Source of the DNA: Nitrospiria bacterium
Lineage (GTDB): Bacteria; Nitrospirota; Nitrospiria; Nitrospirales; UBA8639
NCBI GenBank assembly: GCA_030430725.1
Contig: JAUIKP010000027.1
Location: forward strand, 1 to 15,339
Reading direction: 5' to 3'
DNA: 15,339 nt
Positions 1 to 7,821 of this stretch are shown here, in pieces (positions within the stretch are counted from its first letter, which is position 1; each line of letters starts with the position of its first letter). The notes below the pieces were generated by a model. That model was not told where the DNA came from and searched no databases. It saw only the letters and a program-made list of their open reading frames with translations. The position numbers were made by a program, and so were the translations under genes.

Positions 1-1893
1 CCCGCGTTGACCCCAGATACGATTTTTGCCCTCTCTTCCAGTATCCATGTCTTGCCTGTCGTGCATGGAAGTGGAGATATGGCCCATGTCGTCCGCGAAA
101 TTATGGTGTCCCGCCATATTGATTGTGTGGTTCTTCCTCTACCGCCATCGGTGCAATTCCTCGTAGAAAAGGGAATTGACCAGTTGCCTGTTATCAGTTT
201 GGTAGTTCTGCCAGAACAAAATGACAACGGAACCTCGAGCTGTTCCTACGTGCCGATTGATCCCTGTCAACCGCTGATCATGGGGATACGATCAGCCATG
301 TCGGAGGGGATTCCGCGGGCCTATGTTGATCGTGAGGTTCAACACTACGATTCTGACTCCTGGGTCGGGCCGGATCCTTATACCTTAAAGACTGTGCCTT
401 TGGCAGCCTTTTCTGCTGCCACCTTGCCGTTTTTGCCGGCTCCTCAAGACCCGTCACCTCGTTGGGAACGCATCCGTTGGATGGCATTTCGACTTCATGA
501 ACTTGAACTGGATTTTTCTTCCATTCTTTTTCTTTGCTCCATGACAGATTGGCCCTGGTTGCGTCAGGCCTATCAGGAACGGATGCCGTATATTTCACCC
601 GAACAGAGAATTAGTCTTCCCGAGTTGTGGAAAGTCGAGCCGGCTTCCCTCTACTTTGCGTTGGGCGAATTACCCTATGTCACACACCTGTATGAACAAC
701 GACGGGAAGAAGCCCGAGCCGACACGCATTTGGCTATTGATGGCGTCAAGGAACTGGTTCTGGAAGCACGGGCCCGATGGCTGACCTCTCGTTCCACGAC
801 CATTGCGCACGAAACTAATTGGGTCACCCCGCAATTATTGCAACGCTATTTTCAATATGTGCGGAACCTGACCCTTCTCGACCATCGGCTTAAACCGGAT
901 TTGTATACCTTGGTCCTAGCTGCCAAACAAGTGGCTGGGGATGAATTTGCCCTTAGATTGTTGGAAACCGCCAAAACCTATGACTACCAAACGCAATCAT
1001 CCGGATTGGATGCCAGACCTAGTGTGTTGATGGGAATTGGCGAACTCCAAGATCCTGGTGGCCACATTCTTCCGGCTGTAAATCGGCTGCAAGGAGACCC
1101 TTTGGTCTGGCGCCGTGTCACCCTCCGGCCCGATCCTTCAAGGCCCAAAACACAATCTTGGACTCAACAATGGAATCCCTACCGCCAGTGTTCCTGGCCT
1201 CCGGAAGATCAGCGCATTGAATCCTTTGCGGCGCATGTTCGACAGCATAGTCGACAGGTTTTGGGAGCGGATTTAGGGAAGATTGAACGATTCAATAATT
1301 CGCTGGAAGATGGAATTGATCTGCGGGCGACCTTGCGCCATTGGGCTGTTACCCCACAACGATCCGTGCGCGATATTCATGTCAAAGTGGTTCCTCCCGT
1401 ACGCGGAACCATTGAATCGTTGGTTTTTTTCTTTGAGGTGCCGGCTGATCCTCTGAGGTTTTCCTGGCAAACGACCTGGTATGCCGAACATCAAGAAGAA
1501 TCCACTCTCAGCTTTTACGCGACTCCCTTTGCGCCGAACATGGTCGGACCAGGAATCGGACAGGCATGTTATGGAGGGGCGCTTTTCCTGTATCCGCCAC
1601 GTCTGATCCCTGATATATGGGAAAATCCTCTATTCGATTTTGCGACTTCGCTCGAAGAACGATTGCTTGCGGGAGCCTGCGCCCATTCACAAGAACCCAT
1701 TGTGGCTGTCGTCTCTCCGGTTCCGCTGAGTTGGGCCTGGCGAAAATTGGCCCGTCGCTTCGGCCGGAAGCTTCTCCCCATTCCCTTGCATCGGTTTTCA
1801 GGGCAAACGATTGCTCGTCTACGGCAATTTCATGTGTTAAATGGGCACGAAATCCGAAGTTATGCAGCCAGATTTATTCGAGAATCATCCTGA
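1..1893 (+). CDS. Unrecognised ~628-residue protein, possible TraB/EreA-like N-terminal domain (5' end at window edge)
   Basis: I do not recognise this family with confidence. The frame is open to the left edge. A TTG at base 7 could be the start, but too little upstream sequence is visible to judge a ribosome site. Residue numbers count from that TTG. There is no signal peptide and no membrane segment. The first ~190 residues show an ordered set of short motifs: VVHGSGD (18-24), then PLIMGIRSA (89-97), then RAYVDRE (104-110), then ERIRWMAFRLHELE (154-167) followed by the hydrophobic strand SSILFLCSM (171-179). This order (HG near the N-terminus, an R-x-A helix, a strand ending in D, then an RxxxMAxxL helix before a buried strand) recalls TraB/EreA/DUF5682-type proteins. 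The usual G-x-x-H after the last strand is absent, so catalysis by that family's chemistry is doubtful. The remaining ~430 residues are mixed helix and strand with no motif I can name. The 3' end overlaps ligA by 53 nt, so the two genes are probably co-transcribed and translationally coupled. Confidence 0.8.
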   Translation, partial: PALTPDTIFALSSSIHVLPVVHGSGDMAHVVREIMVSRHIDCVVLPLPPSVQFLVEKGIDQLPVISLVVLPEQNDNGTSSCSYVPIDPCQPLIMGIRSAMSEGIPRAYVDREVQHYDSDSWVGPDPYTLKTVPLAAFSAATLPFLPAPQDPSPRWERIRWMAFRLHELELDFSSILFLCSMTDWPWLRQAYQERMPYISPEQRISLPELWKVEPASLYFALGELPYVTHLYEQRREEARADTHLAIDGVKELVLEARARWLTSRSTTIAHETNWVTPQLLQRYFQYVRNLTLLDHRLKPDLYTLVLAAKQVAGDEFALRLLETAKTYDYQTQSSGLDARPSVLMGIGELQDPGGHILPAVNRLQGDPLVWRRVTLRPDPSRPKTQSWTQQWNPYRQCSWPPEDQRIESFAAHVRQHSRQVLGADLGKIERFNNSLEDGIDLRATLRHWAVTPQRSVRDIHVKVVPPVRGTIESLVFFFEVPADPLRFSWQTTWYAEHQEESTLSFYATPFAPNMVGPGIGQACYGGALFLYPPRLIPDIWENPLFDFATSLEERLLAGACAHSQEPIVAVVSPVPLSWAWRKLARRFGRKLLPIPLHRFSGQTIARLRQFHVLNGHEIRSYAARFIRESS

Positions 1894-3994
1894 CGAGGCA
1901 GGAGGAGAGGATTCTTCCAAGAATCCTCAATCTTATGCGGCTTCATCCTTAACGGTTCAACGGAAGCTTGAAAAGTTAAAACACGCTATCCGTCGACATG
2001 ATGAACTGTATTATGTTCGAAGCCGACCGGAAATTTCTGATACGGAATATGACCAGCTCTTTCGTGAACTGCAAGTCCTAGAAAGCCAATATCCGGACCT
2101 TAGGACACCCGATTCGCCAACCCAGCGGGTCGGGGGTTTGCCACTTGCCCAATTCAGTAAAATTACCCACGAATTTCCTCTTCTTAGTTTGGACTCGGAA
2201 ATGGATGAAGAGCGCGTATTGGCGTTCGATCAACGGGTTCGACGGGAATTAGACATAAAACAGCCGAGCTATTCGGCTGAACCCAAATACGATGGATTAT
2301 CTGTTGCCCTCACTTACGACCATGGCATATTTGTGCGAGGGGCTACGAGAGGAAATGGCGTAATAGGGGAGGACGTGACACATAATCTTCGTACCATACG
2401 GGCCTTGCCATTACAGTTGAGTGAAGGCGGGACTGTTCCCTCCCATGTGGTGGTGCGGGGTGAAGTTTTCATGAAGCTCCCGGATTTTCACGCATTGAAT
2501 CGACGCTTGACCGAACAAGGAGAAGAACCCTTTGCCAATCCGCGCAATGCGTCATCCGGAACATTACGTCAATTAGATCCGGCCATCACCGCTACCCGCC
2601 CACTGACTATTATCTGTTACGATTTCATGAGCTTGGGGCCAGGCAGGCCCAACACCCATTTTGAAGCCGTCACGCGCCTTGAGGCATGGGGATTGCCCAT
2701 TCCTCACTTTCGCCGGCACTGCCCCTCTATCCAGGAAGCTCTGGATTTTCATCGGGAAATGTTTGAACAACGGGGTGTCTTGCCGTTCGAAATTGACGGC
2801 ATTGTCATTAAAATTGACCGTTTCGATTGGCAAAAGGCTCTTGGCGAAAAGTCACGTAGTCCCCGATGGGCCATTGCCTTCAAATTTCCTCCAAGAAAAG
2901 AACTGACCAAGGTTCAGGGGATTGCCATGTCCGTCGGTCGAACTGGGGCGCTCACTCCCATTGCCTTATTGGATCCGGTGGATATCGGTGGGGTGACGGT
3001 AAGTCGGGCCTCGTTGCATAACGTGGAGGAAGTGATCCGTAAAGATGTGCGGGTGGGTGATACCGTAAAAGTCGAGCGGGCAGGGGACGTCATTCCGGAT
3101 GTGGTGGAACGGGTGCCCGTGTCCGGTGAACAGCGTGGGTCACCTTTTCAGCCGCCAAACACCTGTCCGGTTTGCCAGTCCCATACCATTCAGGAAGGGC
3201 CGATTCTGTATTGTACGGGCCAAACGGTCTGTTCAGCACAACTGAAGGGATCGCTTGAACATTTTGCGTCAAAAGGTGCCTTGAATATTGAAGGGCTTGG
3301 AAAAAAAACGGTAGCACAGTTGGTCGACAAGGGCTTCGTCAAGGATTTGTCCGATCTGTATTCATTAGGTGTTGACGATTTTCTTCAATTGGAGGGTTTT
3401 GCGGATAAATCCGCGAGGCAACTGTTTGAAGAAATTCAAAAAAGTAAGGACGTTCCTTTCGTGTCCCTTCTGATTGGCCTCGGCATCCGCCATGTGGGAA
3501 CGCATATCGCCAGAGTTTTGGCTCAAAAGTTTGTTTCGCTCGACAATTTGAAGAAGGCTACCGAAGAGGATCTTTTGCAAATCCGTGATATCGGACCAGA
3601 GATTGCTGCAAGCGTGACTCATTTTTTTCAAGAATCCCGTAACGTGAAGGTTTGGCAACGTATGGAGTCATTGGGAGTTCGGGTACAACAGGAAGCAAGT
3701 GTGTCAGAGCCTTTTGCTCAACCGCTCAAAGGGAAGATTTTCGTGCTAACCGGAACGTTGAAAGGTTTTTCCCGTCAGGAGGCGAAACGGAAAATTGAAG
3801 AGTTAGGTGGGCGTGTCACTTCCAGCGTCAGTAAACAGACAGATTACCTTATTGCCGGCGAAGACCCCGGCTCTAAATATGATAGTGCCACTACATTAGG
3901 AATACAGATTTTAAATGAAAATGACTTTAACCAATTGATTCAATCCGGGAATGTTCTCCCTTCATCATCCACTGACAAAGGTTCTATCAAATAA
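1841..3994 (+). CDS. ligA: NAD+-dependent DNA ligase LigA
   Basis: LigA seals nicks in duplex DNA during replication and repair, using NAD+ to form a ligase-adenylate. All family domains are present in order. Domain Ia is near 40-85, with YYV and ISDTEYD. The adenylation domain follows, with the catalytic lysine K149 in the AEPKYDG motif. The OB fold spans roughly 350-430. A four-cysteine zinc finger lies at C442, C445, C458 and C464. Helix-hairpin-helix repeats run from about 480 to 610, with GLGIRHVGTHIA at 546-557. A C-terminal BRCT domain covers about 628-705. At 717 residues it is slightly longer than the usual ~670, mostly through a 30-35 residue polar N-terminal extension. Possible starts are ATG at 1841 or ATG at 1862. 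Neither has a good Shine-Dalgarno, and no ATG, GTG or TTG follows in frame before domain Ia. Translation is therefore probably coupled to the overlapping upstream gene. Confidence 0.97.
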   Translation: MGTKSEVMQPDLFENHPDEAGGEDSSKNPQSYAASSLTVQRKLEKLKHAIRRHDELYYVRSRPEISDTEYDQLFRELQVLESQYPDLRTPDSPTQRVGGLPLAQFSKITHEFPLLSLDSEMDEERVLAFDQRVRRELDIKQPSYSAEPKYDGLSVALTYDHGIFVRGATRGNGVIGEDVTHNLRTIRALPLQLSEGGTVPSHVVVRGEVFMKLPDFHALNRRLTEQGEEPFANPRNASSGTLRQLDPAITATRPLTIICYDFMSLGPGRPNTHFEAVTRLEAWGLPIPHFRRHCPSIQEALDFHREMFEQRGVLPFEIDGIVIKIDRFDWQKALGEKSRSPRWAIAFKFPPRKELTKVQGIAMSVGRTGALTPIALLDPVDIGGVTVSRASLHNVEEVIRKDVRVGDTVKVERAGDVIPDVVERVPVSGEQRGSPFQPPNTCPVCQSHTIQEGPILYCTGQTVCSAQLKGSLEHFASKGALNIEGLGKKTVAQLVDKGFVKDLSDLYSLGVDDFLQLEGFADKSARQLFEEIQKSKDVPFVSLLIGLGIRHVGTHIARVLAQKFVSLDNLKKATEEDLLQIRDIGPEIAASVTHFFQESRNVKVWQRMESLGVRVQQEASVSEPFAQPLKGKIFVLTGTLKGFSRQEAKRKIEELGGRVTSSVSKQTDYLIAGEDPGSKYDSATTLGIQILNENDFNQLIQSGNVLPSSSTDKGSIK

Positions 3995-4132
3995 TCATTA
4001 GGAGATTTTATCTCATCATGAACTGAGAGTAGCTTGGAGAAAAGGGTCAGATCAATTTCTGGGTTGGGAGTGAGTAGGGGAGACGATGTTAATCATATAC
4101 GCAGGAAAAATTACACAACCGAGACGTTTTTG

Positions 4133-5404
4133 TTAGGATTCGGAAGACACCGTCGTTGGTTCGGTGGGAGGTGTTTCGGGAACAGGTTCTTCTTTGATGA
4201 TCTGGACACCTTTGATAGAGCGTTCATCAGCTTCTTGGACAATTAAAAGGCAATTGTCCGTTTGAACCTTCTCCCCGACAGCAGGGATATGGCCTAATTC
4301 TTCGAGGATAAGTCCGCTAATCGTATTTTGCTCTTCGTCTAGTTCGACCTTAAGAAATTCATTGATGCGGCGAACCTCGGTTCGCCCATCCACTAATATT
4401 TGATTTTTTCCCGTCCGGCGTATCCATTCTTCGCTGAGATCGCCTTCATCCAGAATCTCTCCCACCACTTCTTCAAGGAGGTCTTCAACAGTTATTAAAC
4501 CCATCACTCCCCCAAATTCATTGACTACAATTGCAATATGCCGCTTTTCTTGTTGGAATTGTCTTAATAAATCATCAGCCGTTTTGGTCGAGGGGATGAA
4601 TAATGCCGGTTTCGCTAATGATTTGAGTGTTAGACTTGTATGACTTTGAGCCAGTTCCATCAGGGCATGATTGCGATAGAGAATTGCGGTGATGTTATCC
4701 GCATTTCCTTCGTAGATGGGAATCCGTGAATATTTGGCTTTAAATAACTCCTCCCGTGCTTCTCCAAGTGTTTGATTGCCATCGAGGGCGAACATATATA
4801 TTCTGGGAGTCATCGCATCTTCAGCTGTCACATCATTAAAATCAAAAACATTTTTAATCATTTTCACTTCATCTGTCTCCAGGACCCCGGCTTTTCCTCC
4901 GGCATCGAGCATGATCTTGAGTTCTTCTTCCGTGATAAACGGAACGGTTAACCCCCGACCACCTGTGAGTTTTAAAATAAACGGTTCCAAGAAATAGAGA
5001 AAGGGAAAAAATAATTGTTCTAGGAGATAAATGGGATATGCCAGTAATTGCACGGCCGTTTCAGAATATTTGGCACAAAGCGTTTTCGGGACAATTTCAC
5101 CGAATAACAGGACCATAAAAGTTAATAGACCGGTTGCGACCGCGACGGCTTCAGATCCAAACAAGCGGATGGCAATCAAAGTTGCCATGGAAGCGGCCAT
5201 AATGTTGACCAAATTATTTCCAATCAGAATTGTCGAAAGAAGGCGTTGTGGATTTGACCGTAATTTCAGGGCAAGCTTTGCCCCTTTTTGACCTTCATCG
5301 GACAGGGTTTTGAGGCGGCTTTCCGTTATTGAAAAAAAGGCAATCTCGGCCCCAGAGAAAAAAGCGGAAAGTCCTAGACAAATAAGGACGGCGATAAAAT
5401 CCAT
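4133..5404 (-). CDS. CNNM/CBS-domain membrane protein of the CorC/HlyC (Mg2+/Co2+ efflux-associated) family
   Basis: The 423-residue protein has the standard three-part architecture. An N-terminal CNNM (DUF21) membrane domain covers about 1-150, with hydrophobic segments near 2-20, 57-80, 86-106 and 120-145 and the signatures SAFFSGAEIAFFS (13-25), GNNLVNI (62-68) and GEIVPKTL (102-109). A tandem CBS pair lies at about 192-312, starting at MTPR (198-201) and ending with GLITVEDLLEEVVGEI (302-317). A C-terminal CorC/HlyC transporter-associated domain lies at about 325-405. The last ~18 residues are a Pro/Glu/Thr/Ser-rich tail. Members of this family in bacteria and eukaryotes are linked to Mg2+ (and Co2+) export and resistance, and the CBS pair typically binds adenine nucleotides. 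The precise substrate cannot be read from this sequence. The gene follows rlpA in the same direction, with a 250-nt gap. ATG at 5404 has only a weak upstream ribosome site. Confidence 0.93.
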   Translation of the reverse strand: MDFIAVLICLGLSAFFSGAEIAFFSITESRLKTLSDEGQKGAKLALKLRSNPQRLLSTILIGNNLVNIMAASMATLIAIRLFGSEAVAVATGLLTFMVLLFGEIVPKTLCAKYSETAVQLLAYPIYLLEQLFFPFLYFLEPFILKLTGGRGLTVPFITEEELKIMLDAGGKAGVLETDEVKMIKNVFDFNDVTAEDAMTPRIYMFALDGNQTLGEAREELFKAKYSRIPIYEGNADNITAILYRNHALMELAQSHTSLTLKSLAKPALFIPSTKTADDLLRQFQQEKRHIAIVVNEFGGVMGLITVEDLLEEVVGEILDEGDLSEEWIRRTGKNQILVDGRTEVRRINEFLKVELDEEQNTISGLILEELGHIPAVGEKVQTDNCLLIVQEADERSIKGVQIIKEEPVPETPPTEPTTVSSES

Positions 5405-5536
5405 AGAGGGCTTAACGAGCTCCGACGTGACAAAAATGTGTCGTTACAGCAGAGTAAGCTGCAAGATCTGGTAGTCCGGTCTTGTAGGAAGTTGGTATCA
5501 GAAGAGTTTGAGAGGGATTCATAATAAGGCCAAAAG

Positions 5537-5553
5537 TCTCATTCTTTATGAGA
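5537..5553 (-). terminator. Weak hairpin in the rlpA-corC gap, possible attenuator or terminator
   Basis: A perfect 6-bp stem (TCTCAT/ATGAGA) with a 5-nt loop lies about 100 nt after the rlpA stop. On the minus strand it is followed only by CTTTTGG, so the T-tract is poor. It is AT-rich and may have no function. The rest of the 5405-5654 gap shows no gene, no tRNA fold and no clear promoter. There is an isolated TATAAT on the minus strand at 5614-5619 without a matching -35 box. Confidence 0.2.
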
Positions 5554-5654
5554 GGTTTTGAGCCCTGACTGCTTGATAAGGTCCAACGTACCATAGGGCA
5601 TCGGTTTAAGGCAATTATACTGGATGAATTCTCAAATTAGCTCTTTTATTTCAG

Positions 5655-6323
5655 TCAGTTACCCTGATTCAGAAGAGGAGCGAGATCGAACTGTTTTTCC
5701 AGCTCTAGCGCCACGATTTTTGCCTTTTCTCGAGAGAAGAATGTTCCAACCTGAACACGATGCCATTGTCCAGATGGAAGGTCCACCGTCGTCAACCGCA
5801 TATTGGGATAGTGGTTGGCCAGTCGTTCACGCAAGGCGACCGCCTGAGTTAAAGTCGTGAAAGAGCCTACCTGCACCCAGTAACTATCAGACCCCCTCTG
5901 GGACATACGGCCGGAAGTTGTGTCGTTGGATTCAAGGACCGTTAAGCTGACATTCTCCGTTCCTCTTTCAATCATGGCCAGCTCCCGGGCAGCTCCATAG
6001 GACAGATCAATGATCCGACCCGGAATAAAAGCCCCACGATCATTGATGCGAACAGTCACGGATTTCCCTGTATCGATACTTTGAACGAGGACCCGTGTTC
6101 CAAAGGGTAGGGAACGATGTGCGGGAGTGAGTGCCCACATGTCGTAGGGTTCACCGTTCGCAGTCGGATTGCCATGAAAACTTGGGCCATACCAGGAAGC
6201 CACTCCCCGTTGAACCCCTTTAGAAATCATCGGCTCGGTTTGGGATTTACCCCCTGCACATCCAGCCATAAGCAGGAAAGTCAGGATAAGGCAAATCCCT
6301 CCAACTGGAATATCCCTATTCAT
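5655..6323 (-). CDS. rlpA: RlpA-like septal ring lytic transglycosylase lipoprotein with SPOR domain
   Basis: RlpA proteins are outer-membrane lipoproteins that bind septal peptidoglycan. In characterised members they cleave glycan strands lacking stem peptides during daughter-cell separation. The 222-residue sequence starts with a lipoprotein signal peptide whose lipobox LMAGC places the modified cysteine at C22. A double-psi beta-barrel follows (about 39-130), with GVASWYGPSFHG, the conserved histidine in TPAHR (H69) and the conserved INDRG aspartate (D95). A SPOR domain lies at about 146-214, with the paired YWVQVGSF and HRVQVGTF strands expected of the fold. The putative catalytic His and Asp are both retained, so an active enzyme is likely. 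ATG at 6323 is preceded by a GAGGGGGA ribosome site about 7 nt upstream. It lies 95 nt downstream of an unrecognised gene read in the same direction and may share its transcript. Confidence 0.93.
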   Translation of the reverse strand: MNRDIPVGGICLILTFLLMAGCAGGKSQTEPMISKGVQRGVASWYGPSFHGNPTANGEPYDMWALTPAHRSLPFGTRVLVQSIDTGKSVTVRINDRGAFIPGRIIDLSYGAARELAMIERGTENVSLTVLESNDTTSGRMSQRGSDSYWVQVGSFTTLTQAVALRERLANHYPNMRLTTVDLPSGQWHRVQVGTFFSREKAKIVALELEKQFDLAPLLNQGN

Positions 6324-6418
6324 TACACGTTCCCCCTCTGCAGGGTGAAAGGAGATTCTTTTTTTGTGTTGGATGACCTTGGGGAGGCGGTATTGATCCC
6401 CCAGATGGCCATGGATCC

Positions 6419-7654
6419 CTATGGAGCTTGGTCCATTGTTCGGCGGTTGACAAAGCGGTAGCTCTGTCGGTTGAACACCGGATATACTGAAAAAATCGGT
6501 GTTCCAAAGGGTACAACTGCACTGTCAACGCCACGGCTTAATTGAAGATGGAGATTAACGAAATTAAAGCTCAAGCCTTCTTGCCAGGGTTGAGATAAAT
6601 TGTGCACATATGATTCAACTTTATCGGAAGCGTATGTTCTGGTCATGAGTCCCGCTCCGCCTTGCAATCCATAATCGGGTAGGTCGGGCGCACCTTGAAT
6701 GAGGAGTGAAACCATAGAGGCATCAAACCACACCTTGATGTTACAACTGACCTGAATAAATGGCCCTAAACTACCGGTGTGTTCTAACACGGCCATGGGA
6801 TAGACCAGTTCTGGTGGGATAGAGGGATCGCTTTGCGAGGCTTGGGTGATAAACTCTGGGTCCTTAATAGCCGATACAGAGAAAAAGATAAGATTCGGAT
6901 CATGAAGATCCACATCCAGTACTTGACCATCATGGTAACTGCATAATTTCCCCATCTCATAGCGTAAGGGAAATGAATAGCCTATTTTTCCATAAAAAAT
7001 TCGGATCCCAGCTTCCAACGGATCTTCTGGACTTCGACTGATTTTTAAGTCAAAAGGCAAGACAATATGAAACGCATTAGTCCTGGCATTGATAAATGGA
7101 GCGCAGGCACCGGGAAATTCTTTATGGATCGCAAGATTATCCGGTTCGAATTTTTTCACCGCTCCGCCAAAATGCTGGGCAGTTTTTGCCTCTTTGGTTA
7201 ATCGGTATTTTTCCTGATAATAGGCCGAGGCGTGCTTTTGTGCCGTTACGAGAAAATATTCGGGAATATCGCTTTCGACAATTAAGTTTTGTCGATCTGG
7301 AGATTGTGCGCGGGCAACCTTCATCGCTTCATTGTAACAATGAAGATCACTCTGAGTTTTTCTGATCAAATGCTTAAGATCCCGCTCTAATTCGGGATCG
7401 TTATAGTGTGTTTGCGGCAGAAGGTGGTAGGCTTTTTGCAGTAATTCTAATTTGGTGGTGTAACGTTTGGGCTCGGCAGAAAAGACCGTGGCTATGGCCA
7501 TCAACAAATTAAACTGTTCCTCAGGGAGGAGGGATAATTTGTTCAGATCGTTTTCCTTTATAAATGCTAAACCTAACGGACCAAAGGCTTCCTCTTGGCG
7601 TAGATGGAGGGTGAGGAGATAGTTGAGATAGGCGCGAGCGTCTTCTTGAGTCAT
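6419..7654 (-). CDS. Unrecognised 411-residue protein, weak DUF6065-like motif order
   Basis: I do not recognise a family with confidence. ATG at 7654 is preferred over the upstream ATG at 7681, because AAGGA sits 5 nt before it and a plausible promoter -10 box (7680-7685) overlaps the upstream codon. There is no signal peptide or membrane span, so the product is probably cytoplasmic. Numbering from 7654, the first ~145 residues look helical and charged. The C-terminal part looks beta-rich. ACAPFINARTNAFHIVLPFD lies at about 183-202, NIKVWFDASMVSLLIQGAP at about 305-323, and PFGTPIFSVYPV at about 382-393. This order (a CxPxxxA opener, a LPxD strand, an IKxxxxxSLLI strand and a late GTP-I-x-x-V-x-P) recalls DUF6065-type proteins seen in phages and bacteria. 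The match is from memory of motif order only. The gene is divergent from the exported coiled-coil gene at 7822 and upstream of rlpA. Confidence 0.82.
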   Translation of the reverse strand: MTQEDARAYLNYLLTLHLRQEEAFGPLGLAFIKENDLNKLSLLPEEQFNLLMAIATVFSAEPKRYTTKLELLQKAYHLLPQTHYNDPELERDLKHLIRKTQSDLHCYNEAMKVARAQSPDRQNLIVESDIPEYFLVTAQKHASAYYQEKYRLTKEAKTAQHFGGAVKKFEPDNLAIHKEFPGACAPFINARTNAFHIVLPFDLKISRSPEDPLEAGIRIFYGKIGYSFPLRYEMGKLCSYHDGQVLDVDLHDPNLIFFSVSAIKDPEFITQASQSDPSIPPELVYPMAVLEHTGSLGPFIQVSCNIKVWFDASMVSLLIQGAPDLPDYGLQGGAGLMTRTYASDKVESYVHNLSQPWQEGLSFNFVNLHLQLSRGVDSAVVPFGTPIFSVYPVFNRQSYRFVNRRTMDQAP

Positions 7655-7659
7655 ATGAA

Positions 7660-7664
7660 TCCTT
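7660..7664 (-). promoter_or_regulatory. Ribosome binding site that decides the start of the 6419-7654 gene
   Basis: AAGGA on the minus strand lies 5 nt before ATG 7654. The alternative ATG at 7681 has no purine-rich site upstream, which favours the shorter 411-residue product. Confidence 0.6.
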
Positions 7665-7679
7665 TTTTTACGGGAGGGC

Positions 7680-7708
7680 ATTTTAAGATAAGTTTGTCAT
7701 TGGAGCAA
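7680..7708 (-). promoter_or_regulatory. Candidate sigma-70-type promoter for the unrecognised 411-residue gene
   Basis: On the minus strand, TTGCTC (7703-7708) is separated by 17 nt from TAAAAT (7680-7685; five of six matches to TATAAT). The -35 box is poor. Transcription would begin near 7673, downstream of the ATG at 7681, which agrees with the start at 7654. Confidence 0.35.
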
Positions 7709-7752
7709 GGTATCATGACGTTCCATCAAATTGTTGTAAAACCTCCGTTGTC

Positions 7753-7775
7753 TTGATGACCATGAGGATCATCAA
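7753..7775. promoter_or_regulatory. Inverted repeat in a divergent intergenic region, candidate operator
   Basis: TTGATGA (7753-7759), nine bases, then TCATCAA (7769-7775) form a perfect 7+7 bp inverted repeat. It sits between the divergent starts at 7654 and 7822. The right half plus ATT (CATCAAATT, 7770-7778) recurs as a direct copy at 7724-7732. The arrangement suits binding by a dimeric regulator, but no regulator gene lies next to it. It could also be chance or an RNA hairpin in the 5' leader of the plus-strand gene. Confidence 0.4.
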
Positions 7776-7810
7776 ATTTGAGCTGGCGAGAAAACGAGGT
7801 TTTTGGAAGA

Positions 7811-7815
7811 AAGGA
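7811..7815 (+). promoter_or_regulatory. Ribosome binding site that decides the start of the 7822-8244 gene
   Basis: AAGGA lies 6 nt before ATG 7822. The longer reading from ATG at 7753 would start inside the inverted repeat and add 23 residues in front of a well-formed signal peptide. The internal start is therefore preferred. Confidence 0.65.
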
Positions 7816-7821
7816 TTCAAT

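Noticed and set aside
4002..4014. GAGAT-TTT-ATCTC hairpin after ligA as a terminator.
   Set aside because: The stem is five AT-rich pairs and no T-run follows it.
4034..4246. Plus-strand 70-codon frame between ligA and the CorC-family gene.
   Set aside because: It runs into the C-terminal coding region of the CorC-family gene on the other strand, has no ribosome site and resembles no protein.
5423..5443. Imperfect palindrome CGAC...GTCG upstream of the CorC-family gene.
   Set aside because: Only four true pairs plus wobble pairs, which is too weak to call an operator.
5412..5594. Minus-strand 60-codon frame in the gap between rlpA and the CorC-family gene.
   Set aside because: It has no recognisable motif and no ribosome site. 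Its position just upstream of the CorC start fits leader DNA better.
5405..5654. The gap was examined for a tRNA or small RNA.
   Set aside because: There is no T-loop GGTTCRA motif, no cloverleaf pairing and no strong terminator.
6392..6418. GGGG/CCCC pairing in the gap upstream of rlpA as a terminator.
   Set aside because: The loop is long, the stem is interrupted and there is no T-tract on the minus strand.
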